DNA of 64,000 bases from JAUYQR01 sp031415015 (GTDB taxonomy: Bacteria > Pseudomonadota > Alphaproteobacteria > Rhodobacterales > Rhodobacteraceae): the NCBI GenBank assembly GCA_031415015.1, contig JANOQT010000015.1, forward strand, positions 57,089 to 121,088, given 5' to 3'. This document shows positions 30,490-38,586 of this stretch, piece after piece; the stretch's first letter is position 1; every line of letters begins with the position of its first letter. Both the position numbers and the translations under genes were made by a program. The notes beneath the pieces were generated by a model that was given only the letters and a program-made list of their open reading frames with translations, was not told the DNA's origin and searched no databases.

Positions 30490-30780
30490 ATGCCAACCGC
30501 GCTCTGGATTGCCCATGTCACCGTGACCGACGCCGATGCCTATGGCCACTACGCCAGGGGTGCCACAGAAGCGATCACCACCCATGGCGGCGTGTTCCTC
30601 GCGCGCGGGGGCCGCTATGTTCAACTGGAAGGCCACGACCGCCCCCGCAATGTGGTGGCGCGGTTTCCCTCGCTGGAACGCGCGGTCGAATGCTACAACT
30701 CGCCCGCCTATCAGGCCGCCCTAGCGCATGCAAAGGGGGCGGCGGTGCGCGATCTGATGGTGGTGGAAGAGGTCGGGTAA
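30490..30780 (+). CDS. DUF1330-family small protein
   Basis: A 96-residue single-domain protein of the ferredoxin-like dimeric alpha/beta barrel group labelled DUF1330. Signature segments are LWIAHVTVTDADAYGHYARGATEAITTHGGVFLARGG and VARFPSLERAVECYNSPAYQ. The start codon comes immediately after the alaS stop (TAA ATG), so it is translated from the alaS transcript. The biochemical role of the family is not established. Confidence 0.85.
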   Translation: MPTALWIAHVTVTDADAYGHYARGATEAITTHGGVFLARGGRYVQLEGHDRPRNVVARFPSLERAVECYNSPAYQAALAHAKGAAVRDLMVVEEVG

Positions 30781-30891
30781 GGTTTTCCTCGAATGCAAAA
30801 GGAATATTTGCGCCCGGCAGCGCGTTTGATGCTAACGTAGAAGAAAAAATGAGGCCGGGCAGATGACTTACCACACCATGAGGGCACGCTG

Positions 30892-31686
30892 ATGTGCCGC
30901 TGGGCTGCCTACACAGGCGCGCCGATCTTTCTGGACGAGATTATCAGCCGCCCAGGCCATTCCCTGATCCACCAAAGCCATTGCGCCACCCAGTGCCACA
31001 GCGCCATCAACGCTGACGGCTTTGGTGTCGCGCGGTACGGCGCGCGCACCGAGCCGGGCCTCTACCGCGACGTGCTGCCTGCATGGTCCGACCCAAACCT
31101 GCGCAGCCTGACCGCGCAGGTGCAGTCCGGCCTGTTCCTCGCCCATGTCCGCGCCTCGACCGGCACGGCCACAAGCCGCAACAACTGCCATCCGTTCACC
31201 CATGGCCGGTGGAGCTTCATGCACAACGGCCAAGTTGGCGGCTATGACAGCTTCCGCCGCGATGCCGACATGATGATCCCCGACGCGCTGTATCCGCACC
31301 GCAAGGGGGCCACCGACAGTGAAGCGCTGTTTCTGGTGGCGGTGGCCGAAGGGCTGGATCACGATCCGCGTGGTGCGCTGGAACGGGCGGCTGCGCGGTT
31401 CATCCGCCTCGCGCGCGACAAGGGGCAGGGCCCGCATCTGCGGCTGACGGCGGCGCTGAGCGACGGGAAAAACCTGTACGCCGTGCGCTACGCGACCGAT
31501 GACGCAGCGCCCTCGCTCTATCACCGCTGGTCCGCCACGCGCGGCGGCATGGCGGTGGTGTCCGAACCGCTTGAGGCAGAGGAAGGCGGCTGGATCGAGG
31601 TTCCGCCATCCAGCTTCTGCACATTCGATGGCGAAACCGTGCTGCTTGAGGAATTCATGCCCTGCAGGCTGGCCGCAGCGGCCTGA
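30892..31686 (+). CDS. Class II glutamine amidotransferase domain protein (YafJ-like)
   Basis: A stand-alone Ntn-type glutamine amidotransferase of 264 residues. Cys2, exposed after removal of the initiator Met (MCRWAAYTG), is the expected nucleophile. Other hallmarks are NADGFGVARYG, FLAHVRASTGTATSRNNCHPF and WSFMHNGQVGG, forming the glutamine pocket. No synthase domain is attached, so the acceptor of the ammonia is unknown; related proteins are often called YafJ or EgtC-like, but no ergothioneine genes lie nearby. A gap of about 110 bases separates it from the DUF1330 gene. Confidence 0.88.
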   Translation: MCRWAAYTGAPIFLDEIISRPGHSLIHQSHCATQCHSAINADGFGVARYGARTEPGLYRDVLPAWSDPNLRSLTAQVQSGLFLAHVRASTGTATSRNNCHPFTHGRWSFMHNGQVGGYDSFRRDADMMIPDALYPHRKGATDSEALFLVAVAEGLDHDPRGALERAAARFIRLARDKGQGPHLRLTAALSDGKNLYAVRYATDDAAPSLYHRWSATRGGMAVVSEPLEAEEGGWIEVPPSSFCTFDGETVLLEEFMPCRLAAAA

Positions 31687-31722
31687 GCGGCGTTCATCTT
31701 GGCAAAAATATCCCACGGGGGT

Positions 31723-31743
31723 GCGGGGGTGTGAAACCCCCGC
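31723..31743. terminator. Hairpin between convergent genes, possible bidirectional terminator
   Basis: A perfect 8-bp stem (31723-31730 with 31736-31743) with a five-base loop sits between the convergent amidotransferase and typA genes. It has no T tract on either side, so function as a terminator is only suggested by its position. Confidence 0.4.
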
Positions 31744-31752
31744 TTCGCCGGG

Positions 31753-33570
31753 TCAGGCAGAGCGCGACTGCCGCTTTCGGTCGTTCGAATCAAGGAACCG
31801 CTTGCGCATCCGAACCGATTTCGGCGTCACTTCAACCAGTTCGTCATCGTCGATATAGGCGATGCACTGCTCCAGCGACAGTTTCACCGGCGTCGTCAGG
31901 CGCACGGCTTCGTCGGTGCCGCTGGCGCGGACGTTGGTCAGCTGCTTGCCCTTCAGCGGGTTTACTTCCAGATCATTGTCGCGGTTATGCTCGCCGATGA
32001 TCATCCCCGAATAGACCGGCTCCTGCACGCCGATGAAGAAATGCCCGCGATCTTCCAGCTTCCACATCGCGTAGGCCACGGAAATCCCCGTCTCCATCGA
32101 GATCAGAACCCCTTGCCGCCGCCCCTCGATCGGGCCCTTGTGCGCGGCCCATTCGTGGAACACCCGGTTCAGCACACCCGTGCCGCGCGTATCGGTCATG
32201 AACTGGCCGTGATAGCCGATCAGCCCCCGCGACGGCACATGCGCGATCAGGCGGGTCTTGCCGACGCCTGCCGGTTTCATCTCGACCAGATCACCCTTGC
32301 GGGGGCCGGTCAGCTTTTCGATCACGGAGCCTGCGTATTCGTCATCGACGTCGATGGTCACCTCTTCGATCGGTTCGCATTTCACCCCGTCCACATCACG
32401 GAACAGCACGCGCGGGCGCGAGATTGACAGCTCGAACCCCTCACGGCGCATGTTTTCGATCAGCACACCCATCTGCAATTCGCCACGACCTGCAACTTCG
32501 AACGCGTCGCCGCCGGGGGTGTCGGTGACCTTGATCGCCACGTTGATCTCGGCCTCTTTCATCAGGCGCTCGCGGATCACGCGCGACTGGACCTTCGATC
32601 CTTCCTTGCCCGCGAGCGGGCTGTCGTTGATGCCGAAGGTGATCGAGATGGTCGGCGGGTCAATCGGCTGCGCGGGCAGGGCGGTTTCCAGCTCCAGCGC
32701 GCACAGCGTATCGGCCACGGTCGCCTTGGACATGCCGGCAAGGGTGACGATATCGCCAGCCTCGGCCGCATCAATCGGGGTCATCACCAGACCACGGTAG
32801 GCCAGCACTTTGGACACCCGGAACTGTTCCAGCTTTTCGCCGTCGCGGCTCAATGCCTTGATCGTCTCGCCCGCGCGCAGGGTGCCCGCCTCGACCCGGC
32901 CGGTCAGAATGCGGCCGATGAAGGGGTCGGCTGACAGCGTGGTCGCCAGCATCTGAAACGGCTCGGCCCGGCGCGCAATCTGCGCTGGCGCGGGGACGTG
33001 TTTCAGCACCAGTGCATACAGCGCGTCCAGATTCTGGCGCGGTCCGTCCAATTCGGTGTCGGCCCAGCCGTTGCGGCCCGACGCATACAGGACCGGGAAA
33101 TCCAGCTGATCGTCGTCAGCGCCAAGGTTGGCAAACAGATCGAACACCTCGTTCAGCGCGCGCGACGGTTCGGCATCGTGCTTGTCGACCTTGTTCAGCA
33201 CCACGATGGGCCGCAGACCCAGCGCCAGCGCCTTGGCGGTCACGAACTTGGTCTGCGGCATCGGGCCTTCGGCTGCGTCGACCAGCAGAACCACACCATC
33301 CACCATCGACAGGATCCGTTCAACCTCGCCACCGAAATCAGCGTGGCCGGGGGTGTCGACGATGTTGATCCGCGCGCCGCCCCATTCCAGCGACGTACAT
33401 TTCGCCAGAATGGTGATGCCACGCTCGCGTTCGATGTCGTTGCTGTCCATGGCGCGTTCGGCCACGGCCTGATTGTCGCGGAACGATCCGGACTGCTTCA
33501 GCAGTTCGTCCACCAGCGTTGTCTTGCCATGGTCGACATGCGCGATGATGGCGATGTTGCGAAGCTCCAT
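31753..33570 (-). CDS. typA: Ribosome-associated translational GTPase TypA/BipA
   Basis: GTPase of 605 residues related to EF-G that assists ribosome assembly and stress adaptation. G1 is AHVDHGKTTL, G2/G3 lie in RERGITI and DTPGHADFGGEVER, and G4 is NKVDK. Downstream are the beta-barrel domain II, two EF-G-like domains (RGELQMGVLIENMRREG) and the BipA-specific C-terminal domain ending with KGKQLTNVRASGTDEAVRLTTPVKLSLEQCIAYI. It is monocistronic. Confidence 0.97.
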   Translation of the reverse strand: MELRNIAIIAHVDHGKTTLVDELLKQSGSFRDNQAVAERAMDSNDIERERGITILAKCTSLEWGGARINIVDTPGHADFGGEVERILSMVDGVVLLVDAAEGPMPQTKFVTAKALALGLRPIVVLNKVDKHDAEPSRALNEVFDLFANLGADDDQLDFPVLYASGRNGWADTELDGPRQNLDALYALVLKHVPAPAQIARRAEPFQMLATTLSADPFIGRILTGRVEAGTLRAGETIKALSRDGEKLEQFRVSKVLAYRGLVMTPIDAAEAGDIVTLAGMSKATVADTLCALELETALPAQPIDPPTISITFGINDSPLAGKEGSKVQSRVIRERLMKEAEINVAIKVTDTPGGDAFEVAGRGELQMGVLIENMRREGFELSISRPRVLFRDVDGVKCEPIEEVTIDVDDEYAGSVIEKLTGPRKGDLVEMKPAGVGKTRLIAHVPSRGLIGYHGQFMTDTRGTGVLNRVFHEWAAHKGPIEGRRQGVLISMETGISVAYAMWKLEDRGHFFIGVQEPVYSGMIIGEHNRDNDLEVNPLKGKQLTNVRASGTDEAVRLTTPVKLSLEQCIAYIDDDELVEVTPKSVRMRKRFLDSNDRKRQSRSA

Positions 33571-33658
33571 CGGGAGGGTCTCTTTCTCTTGTATGCTTTG
33601 GGCGCGGCGATAGCGCAGACGCGGCGGAAACGCCAGAGGAACCTTTGCACCCGCAGCG

Positions 33659-34261
33659 TCAGGTCGCGATATAGCGGTCGCGGCGGTGATTTATGGCAAT
33701 TACCAGATTGACGACGACCGCGCCCAGAAAGCTGACTGCAACCGAAGCAGGCTCAAGGATCGTCAGCGCCACACTGAACAGAATGACATCAAATCCCAGT
33801 TGCACCCACCCCGCGCGCCAGCCAAAGCGGTCTTGCAGGATCAGTCCCAGAATACCAATGCCACCAAGGCTCGCCCCGTGCCGGAACAAGGCCAGCAGCG
33901 CCGAGCCCGACATCAATCCGAAAATCACCGCCCCCATCCACGGGTTCACCGCGCCGAACGCAAAGTATCCGGGCAGCCACAGCGTCAACCCCGACAGGGA
34001 CGCCACCGCCACAAAGGTCTTGACCGTGAAGGCCAGCCCCATCTTGCGATATCCAAGGTAATAGAACGGGATGTTGATCACAAAGAACACCACCCCGAAC
34101 GTCCATCCCGTCGCGTATGAGATCAACACGGCCAGCCCGGCCGTCTGCCCGGTCACCAGCCCCAGATGGGTCAGCAGCACGATGGCTACCGCCGCCATGG
34201 TGGCCCCGTAGGCAAGGCCCTGCGCATCCTCGATCAAGGTGTGCCGCGCAGTGCCGGTCAT
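33659..34261 (-). CDS. YitT-type membrane protein, downstream copy
   Basis: A 200-residue integral membrane protein with about five to six hydrophobic helices, matching the YitT/DUF161 family in TGQTAGLAVLISYATGW, VVFFVINIPFYYLGYRKMG, LALFRHGASLGGIGILGLILQDRFGWRAG and WVQLGFDVILFSVAL. It is a tandem paralogue of the next gene upstream: both begin LIEDxQGxAxG, and both end with NHRRDRYIAT. The start overlaps the upstream copy's stop (ATGA). Transport or sensing function of the family is unknown. Confidence 0.85.
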   Translation of the reverse strand: MTGTARHTLIEDAQGLAYGATMAAVAIVLLTHLGLVTGQTAGLAVLISYATGWTFGVVFFVINIPFYYLGYRKMGLAFTVKTFVAVASLSGLTLWLPGYFAFGAVNPWMGAVIFGLMSGSALLALFRHGASLGGIGILGLILQDRFGWRAGWVQLGFDVILFSVALTILEPASVAVSFLGAVVVNLVIAINHRRDRYIAT

Positions 34262-34860
34262 GTGGCGATGTACCTGTCACGCCGGTGATTCAACGCCAGG
34301 AACAGGTTGAACACCACCGCCCCCAGAAATGACCAGCCCAGCACATGCCAATCCAGAAACAGCGCCGCAACGGCGAACAGCAGGGCGTCGAAGATCAGTT
34401 GCGCATAGCCCGCCTGAAACCCCGTCCGATCCTGCACCAACAGCCACAGGATCGACAGGCCGCCAAAGCTGCCGCCGTGGCGGACCACGGCCAGGGCGGC
34501 AATTCCGAACAGCGCTCCGAACAGGATGGCCGCAAAGGCAGGATTGATCCGCTCGAATTCAAGCCAGCGCGGCAAAAGCGCCGTCGCTAGGCTGAGTGCT
34601 GCCACCGCAATAAAGGTCTTCAGCGCAAAGCGTGGCCCCATCCGCCGCCAGCCAAGCCAAAGGAACGGCAGGCTGACCGCAAAATACAGCGCCGGAAACG
34701 GCCATCCGGTCGCATAGGACAGCAGCGCCGCCACACCCACTGTCTGCCCGGCGACAAATCCCATGTGGGTCAGCACATGCGTCCCGACCGCCGCCATGCA
34801 GACGCCAAAGGCGATGCCCTGGGTGTCTTCGATCAGGCTGTGGTGACTGGGGTCTGACAT
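34258..34860 (-). CDS. YitT-type membrane protein, upstream copy
   Basis: A 200-residue paralogue of the following gene from the ATG at 34860 (MSDPSHHSLIEDTQGIAFG). It shares the GQTVGVAALLSYATGWPF, LYFAVSLPFLWLGWRRMGPRFALKTF, VVRHGGSFGGLSILWLLVQDRTGFQAG and LNHRRDRYIAT segments but differs elsewhere, so the duplication is not recent. An in-frame upstream extension to 34896 is open but runs into an AT-rich promoter-like stretch. The pair is translationally coupled and might form a heteromeric membrane protein; this is inference. Confidence 0.85.
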   Translation of the reverse strand: MSDPSHHSLIEDTQGIAFGVCMAAVGTHVLTHMGFVAGQTVGVAALLSYATGWPFPALYFAVSLPFLWLGWRRMGPRFALKTFIAVAALSLATALLPRWLEFERINPAFAAILFGALFGIAALAVVRHGGSFGGLSILWLLVQDRTGFQAGYAQLIFDALLFAVAALFLDWHVLGWSFLGAVVFNLFLALNHRRDRYIAT

Positions 34861-34920
34861 GGCAATGCGGCTAGCATCCCCTCGCTTATATGTCAATATT
34901 AGTGACCTATAATTCTGGGA

Positions 34921-35075
34921 TCAGACGCTTCCAACAACATGCAGCCTGACCAGCCCGGCGCTGATCATCCTCCCCAACATCGCGGGCAGGCCGATCTTCT
35001 GGCCAAAGACTTCGAATCCGACGGGCCGCCCCGGATCAAGGAATGCCTCTCGCGTGAAGAAATCCCTGACATGAA
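34921..35075 (-). other. Intergenic stretch with possible gene remnant
   Basis: Between the YitT pair and icd lie 275 bases without an intact gene. On the minus strand a frame ending with TGA at 34921-34923 reads like the tail of a protein (FFTREAFLDPGRPVGFEVF, then GQKIGLPAMLGRMISAGL, then VRLHVVGSV) with G or C in most third positions, but it has no start codon and its upstream part runs into the icd terminator. It may be the stump of a lost gene. Homology was not recognised. Confidence 0.25.
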
Positions 35076-35101
35076 AAAGAGGAGCCGTTTGAACGGCCCC
35101 C
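35074..35101 (-). terminator. Rho-independent terminator of icd
   Basis: Read on the minus strand, a 6-bp stem GCCGTT/AACGGC (35084-35097) with a two-base gap and G-rich flank is followed by a pyrimidine run ending in five T (35078-35074), about 35 bases after the icd stop. Confidence 0.7.
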
Positions 35102-35136
35102 CATCGGATGAAATCGGGCCTTTGTCAGGTCAGGAC

Positions 35137-36351
35137 CTAACCGACCAGCGCCTTGTTCAGGTACTCATCGACCTTCTCCAGATAGCCCACCGTGGTCAGC
35201 CATTTCTGATCCGGTCCGACCAGCAGCGCCAGGTCCTTGGTCATCCAGCCGTCCTCAACCGTATCGACCGTCACCTGTTCCAGCGTCGTGGCAAAGCGCA
35301 TCAGCGCGTCGTTGCCATCCAGCTTGGCGCGGTGCTTGAGGCCCCCGGTCCAGGCATAGATCGACGCGACCGAATTGGTCGAGGTCGCCTTGCCCTTCTG
35401 ATGCTCGCGGAAATGCCGCGTCACCGTGCCGTGTGCTGCCTCGGCTTCAACAATCTTGCCATCCGGCGTCATCAGGATGGATGTCATCATCCCAAGCGAT
35501 CCAAACCCCTGCGCCACCAGATCCGACTGCACATCGCCGTCATAGTTCTTGCAGGCCCAGACATAGCCGCCCGACCATTTCATCGAAGAAGCCACCATGT
35601 CGTCAATCAGCCGGTGTTCGTAGGTGATGCCCTTTTTCTTGTAGTCGGCCTCGAACTCCTCGTCATACACCTTCTGGAACAGGTCCTTGAAGCGGCCGTC
35701 ATAGGCCTTGAGGATGGTGTTCTTGGTCGACAGGTAGACCGGCCAGCCAAGGTTGAGCCCGTAGTTCAGCGAAGCGCGGGCGAAATCCAGAATACTGTCA
35801 TCAAGGTTGTACATGCCCATGTAGACGCCGGAAGAAGGGGCCGAATAGACGTCCTTTTCGATCACCGTCCCATCCTCGCCGACGAACTTCATCGTCAGCT
35901 TGCCGGCACCCGGAAAGCGAAAGTCGGTGGCGCGGTACTGGTCGCCAAAGGCATGGCGACCGATGACGATGGGTTTGGTCCAGCCCGGCACAAGGCGCGG
36001 CACGTTGGTGCAGATGATCGGTTGGCGGAAAATCACGCCGCCAAGGATGTTGCGGATGGTGCCGTTCGGCGATTTCCACATCTGCTTCAGGCCGAATTCT
36101 TCAACCCGCGCCTCGTCCGGCGTGATCGTGGCGCATTTCACCCCGACGCCGTATTGCTTGATCGCCTCGGCGCTGTCGATGGTGACCTGATCGTTGGTCC
36201 GATCGCGTTCTTCGATGCCAAGGTCAAAGTATTTCAGATCCACATCAAGGTAGGGCAGGATCAGCTTTTGCTTGATGAAATCCCAGATGATCCGGGTCAT
36301 CTCGTCTCCGTCAAGCTCCACTACAGGGTTAGCAACCTTGATCTTCGACAT
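35137..36351 (-). CDS. icd: NADP-dependent isocitrate dehydrogenase (dimeric, eukaryote-like type)
   Basis: TCA-cycle enzyme converting isocitrate to 2-oxoglutarate with NADPH production; 404 residues. Conserved parts include KVANPVVELDGDEMTRIIWDFIK at the N-terminus, ICTNVPRLVPGWTKPIVIGRHAFGDQYRATD for substrate binding, DDMVASSMKWSGGYVWACKNYDGDVQSDLVAQGFGSLGMMTS for metal and NADP, and AEAAHGTVTRHFREHQKGK. The ATG at 36351 has GGAG seven bases upstream and fits the homology; the open frame upstream is 5' untranslated DNA containing the promoter. Confidence 0.97.
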   Translation of the reverse strand: MSKIKVANPVVELDGDEMTRIIWDFIKQKLILPYLDVDLKYFDLGIEERDRTNDQVTIDSAEAIKQYGVGVKCATITPDEARVEEFGLKQMWKSPNGTIRNILGGVIFRQPIICTNVPRLVPGWTKPIVIGRHAFGDQYRATDFRFPGAGKLTMKFVGEDGTVIEKDVYSAPSSGVYMGMYNLDDSILDFARASLNYGLNLGWPVYLSTKNTILKAYDGRFKDLFQKVYDEEFEADYKKKGITYEHRLIDDMVASSMKWSGGYVWACKNYDGDVQSDLVAQGFGSLGMMTSILMTPDGKIVEAEAAHGTVTRHFREHQKGKATSTNSVASIYAWTGGLKHRAKLDGNDALMRFATTLEQVTVDTVEDGWMTKDLALLVGPDQKWLTTVGYLEKVDEYLNKALVG

Positions 36352-36427
36352 GGGGCACTCCGGGGAAGGGATTCGGTTGCGAGAGGCATAGCGGAAAATC
36401 CACCCAATGGGAAGAACGGTATGCGAT

Positions 36428-36456
36428 TGTATACCAAACTGTCGCAAATCTGTCAG
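36428..36456 (-). promoter_or_regulatory. Sigma-70-type promoter of icd
   Basis: On the minus strand, -35 CTGACA (36456-36451) and -10 TATACA (36433-36428) are separated by exactly 17 bases. It lies about 75 bases before the icd start, and the -35 element overlaps the last codons of the HD-domain gene. The match is good by eye; no start site has been mapped. Confidence 0.65.
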
Positions 36457-37040
36457 ACAGCAAAATACCGGGTGGTTCTGGACTTGACCCACTGCCAAAG
36501 GCGGGGTGCGCCTTTGGCAACCTTGACGCCGACGCGGCTTTCCAATTGTTCAGCCGTCACGCCATAGGTTGTCCATGTGCCGCCGCCGGACATCAGGTTG
36601 GCCATGACCGGCTGAACCCGGTCAAGCGACTTGGCAAAGATTGCATCAGGCGTCGCGGCGGCCTCAAACTCTTCCCAAAGAGAACGAAGCTCGACCTGCA
36701 AGTCACTGGGCAAAATACCGAATATCCGATCCGCCGCCTTTGCCTCGGCGGCGACGGTTGCAGCGCTGGCATGGGCATGGCCATTCGCCGAATGGATTGG
36801 CACGTCGCCCACATCGATCTCGACCAGATCATGGATCAGCAGCATCCGGATCACCCGGTTGATATCCACGCCGGGCTCTGCGTGATCCGCCAGCACCAGC
36901 GCATACAGCGCCAGATGCCAGGAATGTTCGCCCGAGTTTTCGGGGCGCGATCCGTCTACCAGCGTCGTCGCGCGCAGCACCGATTTCAGCCGGTCGGCTT
37001 CGTTCAGGAAGGCAAATTGCGCCTCCAGCCGGTCGGTCAA
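36453..37040 (-). CDS. HD-domain phosphohydrolase, YfbR-like
   Basis: A 195-residue cytoplasmic HD-fold hydrolase. The metal-binding residues are visible: His39 in NSGEHSWHLALYALVLADHA, and His70-Asp71 in VIRMLLIHDLVEIDVGDVP. This arrangement matches the HD family that includes the 5'-deoxynucleotidase YfbR, so a nucleotide monophosphate or a similar substrate is likely. Its start overlaps the stop of the 88-residue gene upstream (ATGA), which indicates coupled translation. Confidence 0.85.
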   Translation of the reverse strand: MTDRLEAQFAFLNEADRLKSVLRATTLVDGSRPENSGEHSWHLALYALVLADHAEPGVDINRVIRMLLIHDLVEIDVGDVPIHSANGHAHASAATVAAEAKAADRIFGILPSDLQVELRSLWEEFEAAATPDAIFAKSLDRVQPVMANLMSGGGTWTTYGVTAEQLESRVGVKVAKGAPRLWQWVKSRTTRYFAV

Positions 37041-37303
37041 TGGTTCACGCTGCTGGTGTCGGCCGGGGCGACGGGCAAGGCGCCGCCTTCGCGCTTGGCT
37101 TTCAGCGCCCTTTCCAGAAATTCCCGCCCGCGCCGTTCGGCCAGCCGCACCCGGATCGAGGTGATATAGGCCTCCTGAAAGGTGGGCGAGGCGGCCAGAA
37201 GCACCAGACTGACCTTTTCAAAGAACCGGTCGTCTTCCAGTTCGACTTCGGCGGCCAGCACATCATCGGCCAGTTTGTCTGCAAGCTGCTGTACGACTGA
37301 CAT
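37037..37303 (-). CDS. Small conserved-looking protein of unknown function
   Basis: An 88-residue soluble, helical, charged protein (VVQQLADKLADDVLAAEVELEDDRFFEKVSLVL, then FQEAYITSIRVRLAERRGREFLERAL). No domain is recognised. It overlaps the HD-hydrolase gene in an ATGA junction and lies two bases after the alpha/beta-hydrolase gene, so the three genes form one operon. Codon use looks like that of its neighbours. Confidence 0.75.
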   Translation of the reverse strand: MSVVQQLADKLADDVLAAEVELEDDRFFEKVSLVLLAASPTFQEAYITSIRVRLAERRGREFLERALKAKREGGALPVAPADTSSVNH

Positions 37304-37305
37304 GG

Positions 37306-37965
37306 TTAGCGCGAAACCTCCGTCATCCGTCGGCGCACGTAATCCGACACGGTCTGGATCATCGGCTTCATATGCGCCTCTTCGTCCTTGAAGAAGTGAT
37401 CGGCCCCCTCCACCTGCGTGTGGGTGATGGTGATGCCCTTCTGCTCGTGCAGCTTGTTGACAAGATTGGTCGTATCCTTGGGCGGGGCCACCTTGTCGGC
37501 GGTGCCGTTGATGATCAGACCCGACGACGGGCAGGGGGCCAGGAACGAGAAATCATACAGGTTCGCCGGGGGCGAGACGCTGATGAACCCGGTGATCTCG
37601 GGCCGCCGCATCAACAGCTGCATTCCGATCCAGGCCCCGAAACTGAACCCGGCGACCCAGCAATGCTTGGCGTTCTGGTTCATGGATTGCAGGTAATCGA
37701 GGGCTGAGGCCGCATCCGACAGCTCGCCGATGCCCTGATCATATTCACCCTGACTGCGCCCGACACCGCGGAAGTTGAACCGCAGAACGGTGAAGCCCAG
37801 ATTGTAGAACGCGTAGTGCAGGTTGTAGACAACCTTGTTGTTCATCGTCCCGCCGTAAGCCGGATGCGGGTGCAACACGATGGCAATCGGCGCATCGCGT
37901 TCCTTTTGCGGATGATAGCGGCCTTCCAGACGTCCGTCAGGACCGGCGAAAATAACTTCGGGCAT
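37306..37965 (-). CDS. Alpha/beta hydrolase
   Basis: A 219-residue cytoplasmic alpha/beta hydrolase of the dienelactone-hydrolase/YqiA-like type. VLHPHPAYGGTMNNKVV holds the oxyanion region, FNFRGVGRSQGEYD is the typical second segment, GFSFGAW contains nucleophile Ser108, INGTADKVAPPKDT the acidic residue and VEGADHFFKDEEAHM the catalytic His. The substrate is unknown. It heads the operon with the 88-residue protein and the HD hydrolase, and is divergent from iscR. Confidence 0.88.
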   Translation of the reverse strand: MPEVIFAGPDGRLEGRYHPQKERDAPIAIVLHPHPAYGGTMNNKVVYNLHYAFYNLGFTVLRFNFRGVGRSQGEYDQGIGELSDAASALDYLQSMNQNAKHCWVAGFSFGAWIGMQLLMRRPEITGFISVSPPANLYDFSFLAPCPSSGLIINGTADKVAPPKDTTNLVNKLHEQKGITITHTQVEGADHFFKDEEAHMKPMIQTVSDYVRRRMTEVSR

Positions 37966-37995
37966 GGGCCTCTTCTCAAGTTGGAGCGGCGTTTC

Positions 37996-38031
37996 TTGAC
38001 GCTTTCGCTCGACTAATCTAGAACAATTCTA
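37996..38031 (+). promoter_or_regulatory. suf operon promoter with TAGAA-N3-TTCTA palindrome
   Basis: TTGACG (-35, 37996-38001) is followed after 17 bases by TAGAAC (-10, 38019-38024). The -10 is embedded in the 13-bp palindrome TAGAACAATTCTA (38019-38031), about 95 bases before iscR. A repressor bound there would block RNA polymerase; the operon's own IscR is the obvious candidate, by inference. Confidence 0.6.
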
Positions 38032-38124
38032 AAGACGGCATCCGCCGCCTCATGGGTCGGCTTGAGGTAATGCCCGCAAGGGTCTACGTCAATCGGATTG
38101 CGGCAACAGACCAGGGGGCATGCG

Positions 38125-38586
38125 ATGAAACTGTCAACCAAAGGCCGCTATGCGATGGTTGCGCTGGCTGATCTGGCGCTGGCCAAGGGCGATGACCACG
38201 TATCGCTGGCCGAGATTTCGCGCCGTCAGGACATCTCGTTGCCGTATCTGGAGCAGTTGTTCGTCAAGCTGCGCCGCGCCGGGTTGGTCGAAGCGGTGCG
38301 CGGGCCGGGCGGGGGCTACAAGTTGGCCAAGACGCCGGACGAGATCAGGATCAGCGCGGTGATGGAAGCAGTCGAGGAAACGGTCGATGCGATGCACACT
38401 GGGGCAGGGGCATCGGGCGGCGTGTCCGGCAGCCGTGCGCAATCGCTGACCAACCGGCTGTGGGAAAGTCTGTCGGCCAATGTGTATGTCTTCCTGCATC
38501 AGGCGCGATTGTCGGACGTCGTGAACAACGCGCTGGTGCCATGCCCCGCAGTGCCAATCCTGTTCCGGGTGGTGGACGAGGAATGA
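38125..38586 (+). CDS. iscR: Rrf2-family regulator IscR, single-cysteine type
   Basis: A 153-residue winged-helix regulator opening the Fe-S assembly operon. The N-terminus MKLSTKGRYAMVALADLAL and the recognition region SLAEISRRQDISLPYLEQLFVKLRRAGLVEAVRGPGGGY are typical of IscR. The three-cysteine cluster found in the enterobacterial protein is missing: the corresponding segment (MHTGAGASGGVSGSRAQSLT) has none, and the only Cys is Cys140. Rhodobacter sphaeroides IscR is reported to be of this unusual kind. The ATG at 38125 has AGGGGG upstream. It overlaps the next gene by four bases. Confidence 0.92.
   Translation: MKLSTKGRYAMVALADLALAKGDDHVSLAEISRRQDISLPYLEQLFVKLRRAGLVEAVRGPGGGYKLAKTPDEIRISAVMEAVEETVDAMHTGAGASGGVSGSRAQSLTNRLWESLSANVYVFLHQARLSDVVNNALVPCPAVPILFRVVDEE

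Noticed and set aside
34939..36567. A 542-codon open frame on the plus strand
   Set aside because: Antisense to icd and its promoter; no recognisable protein features and no ribosome-binding site.
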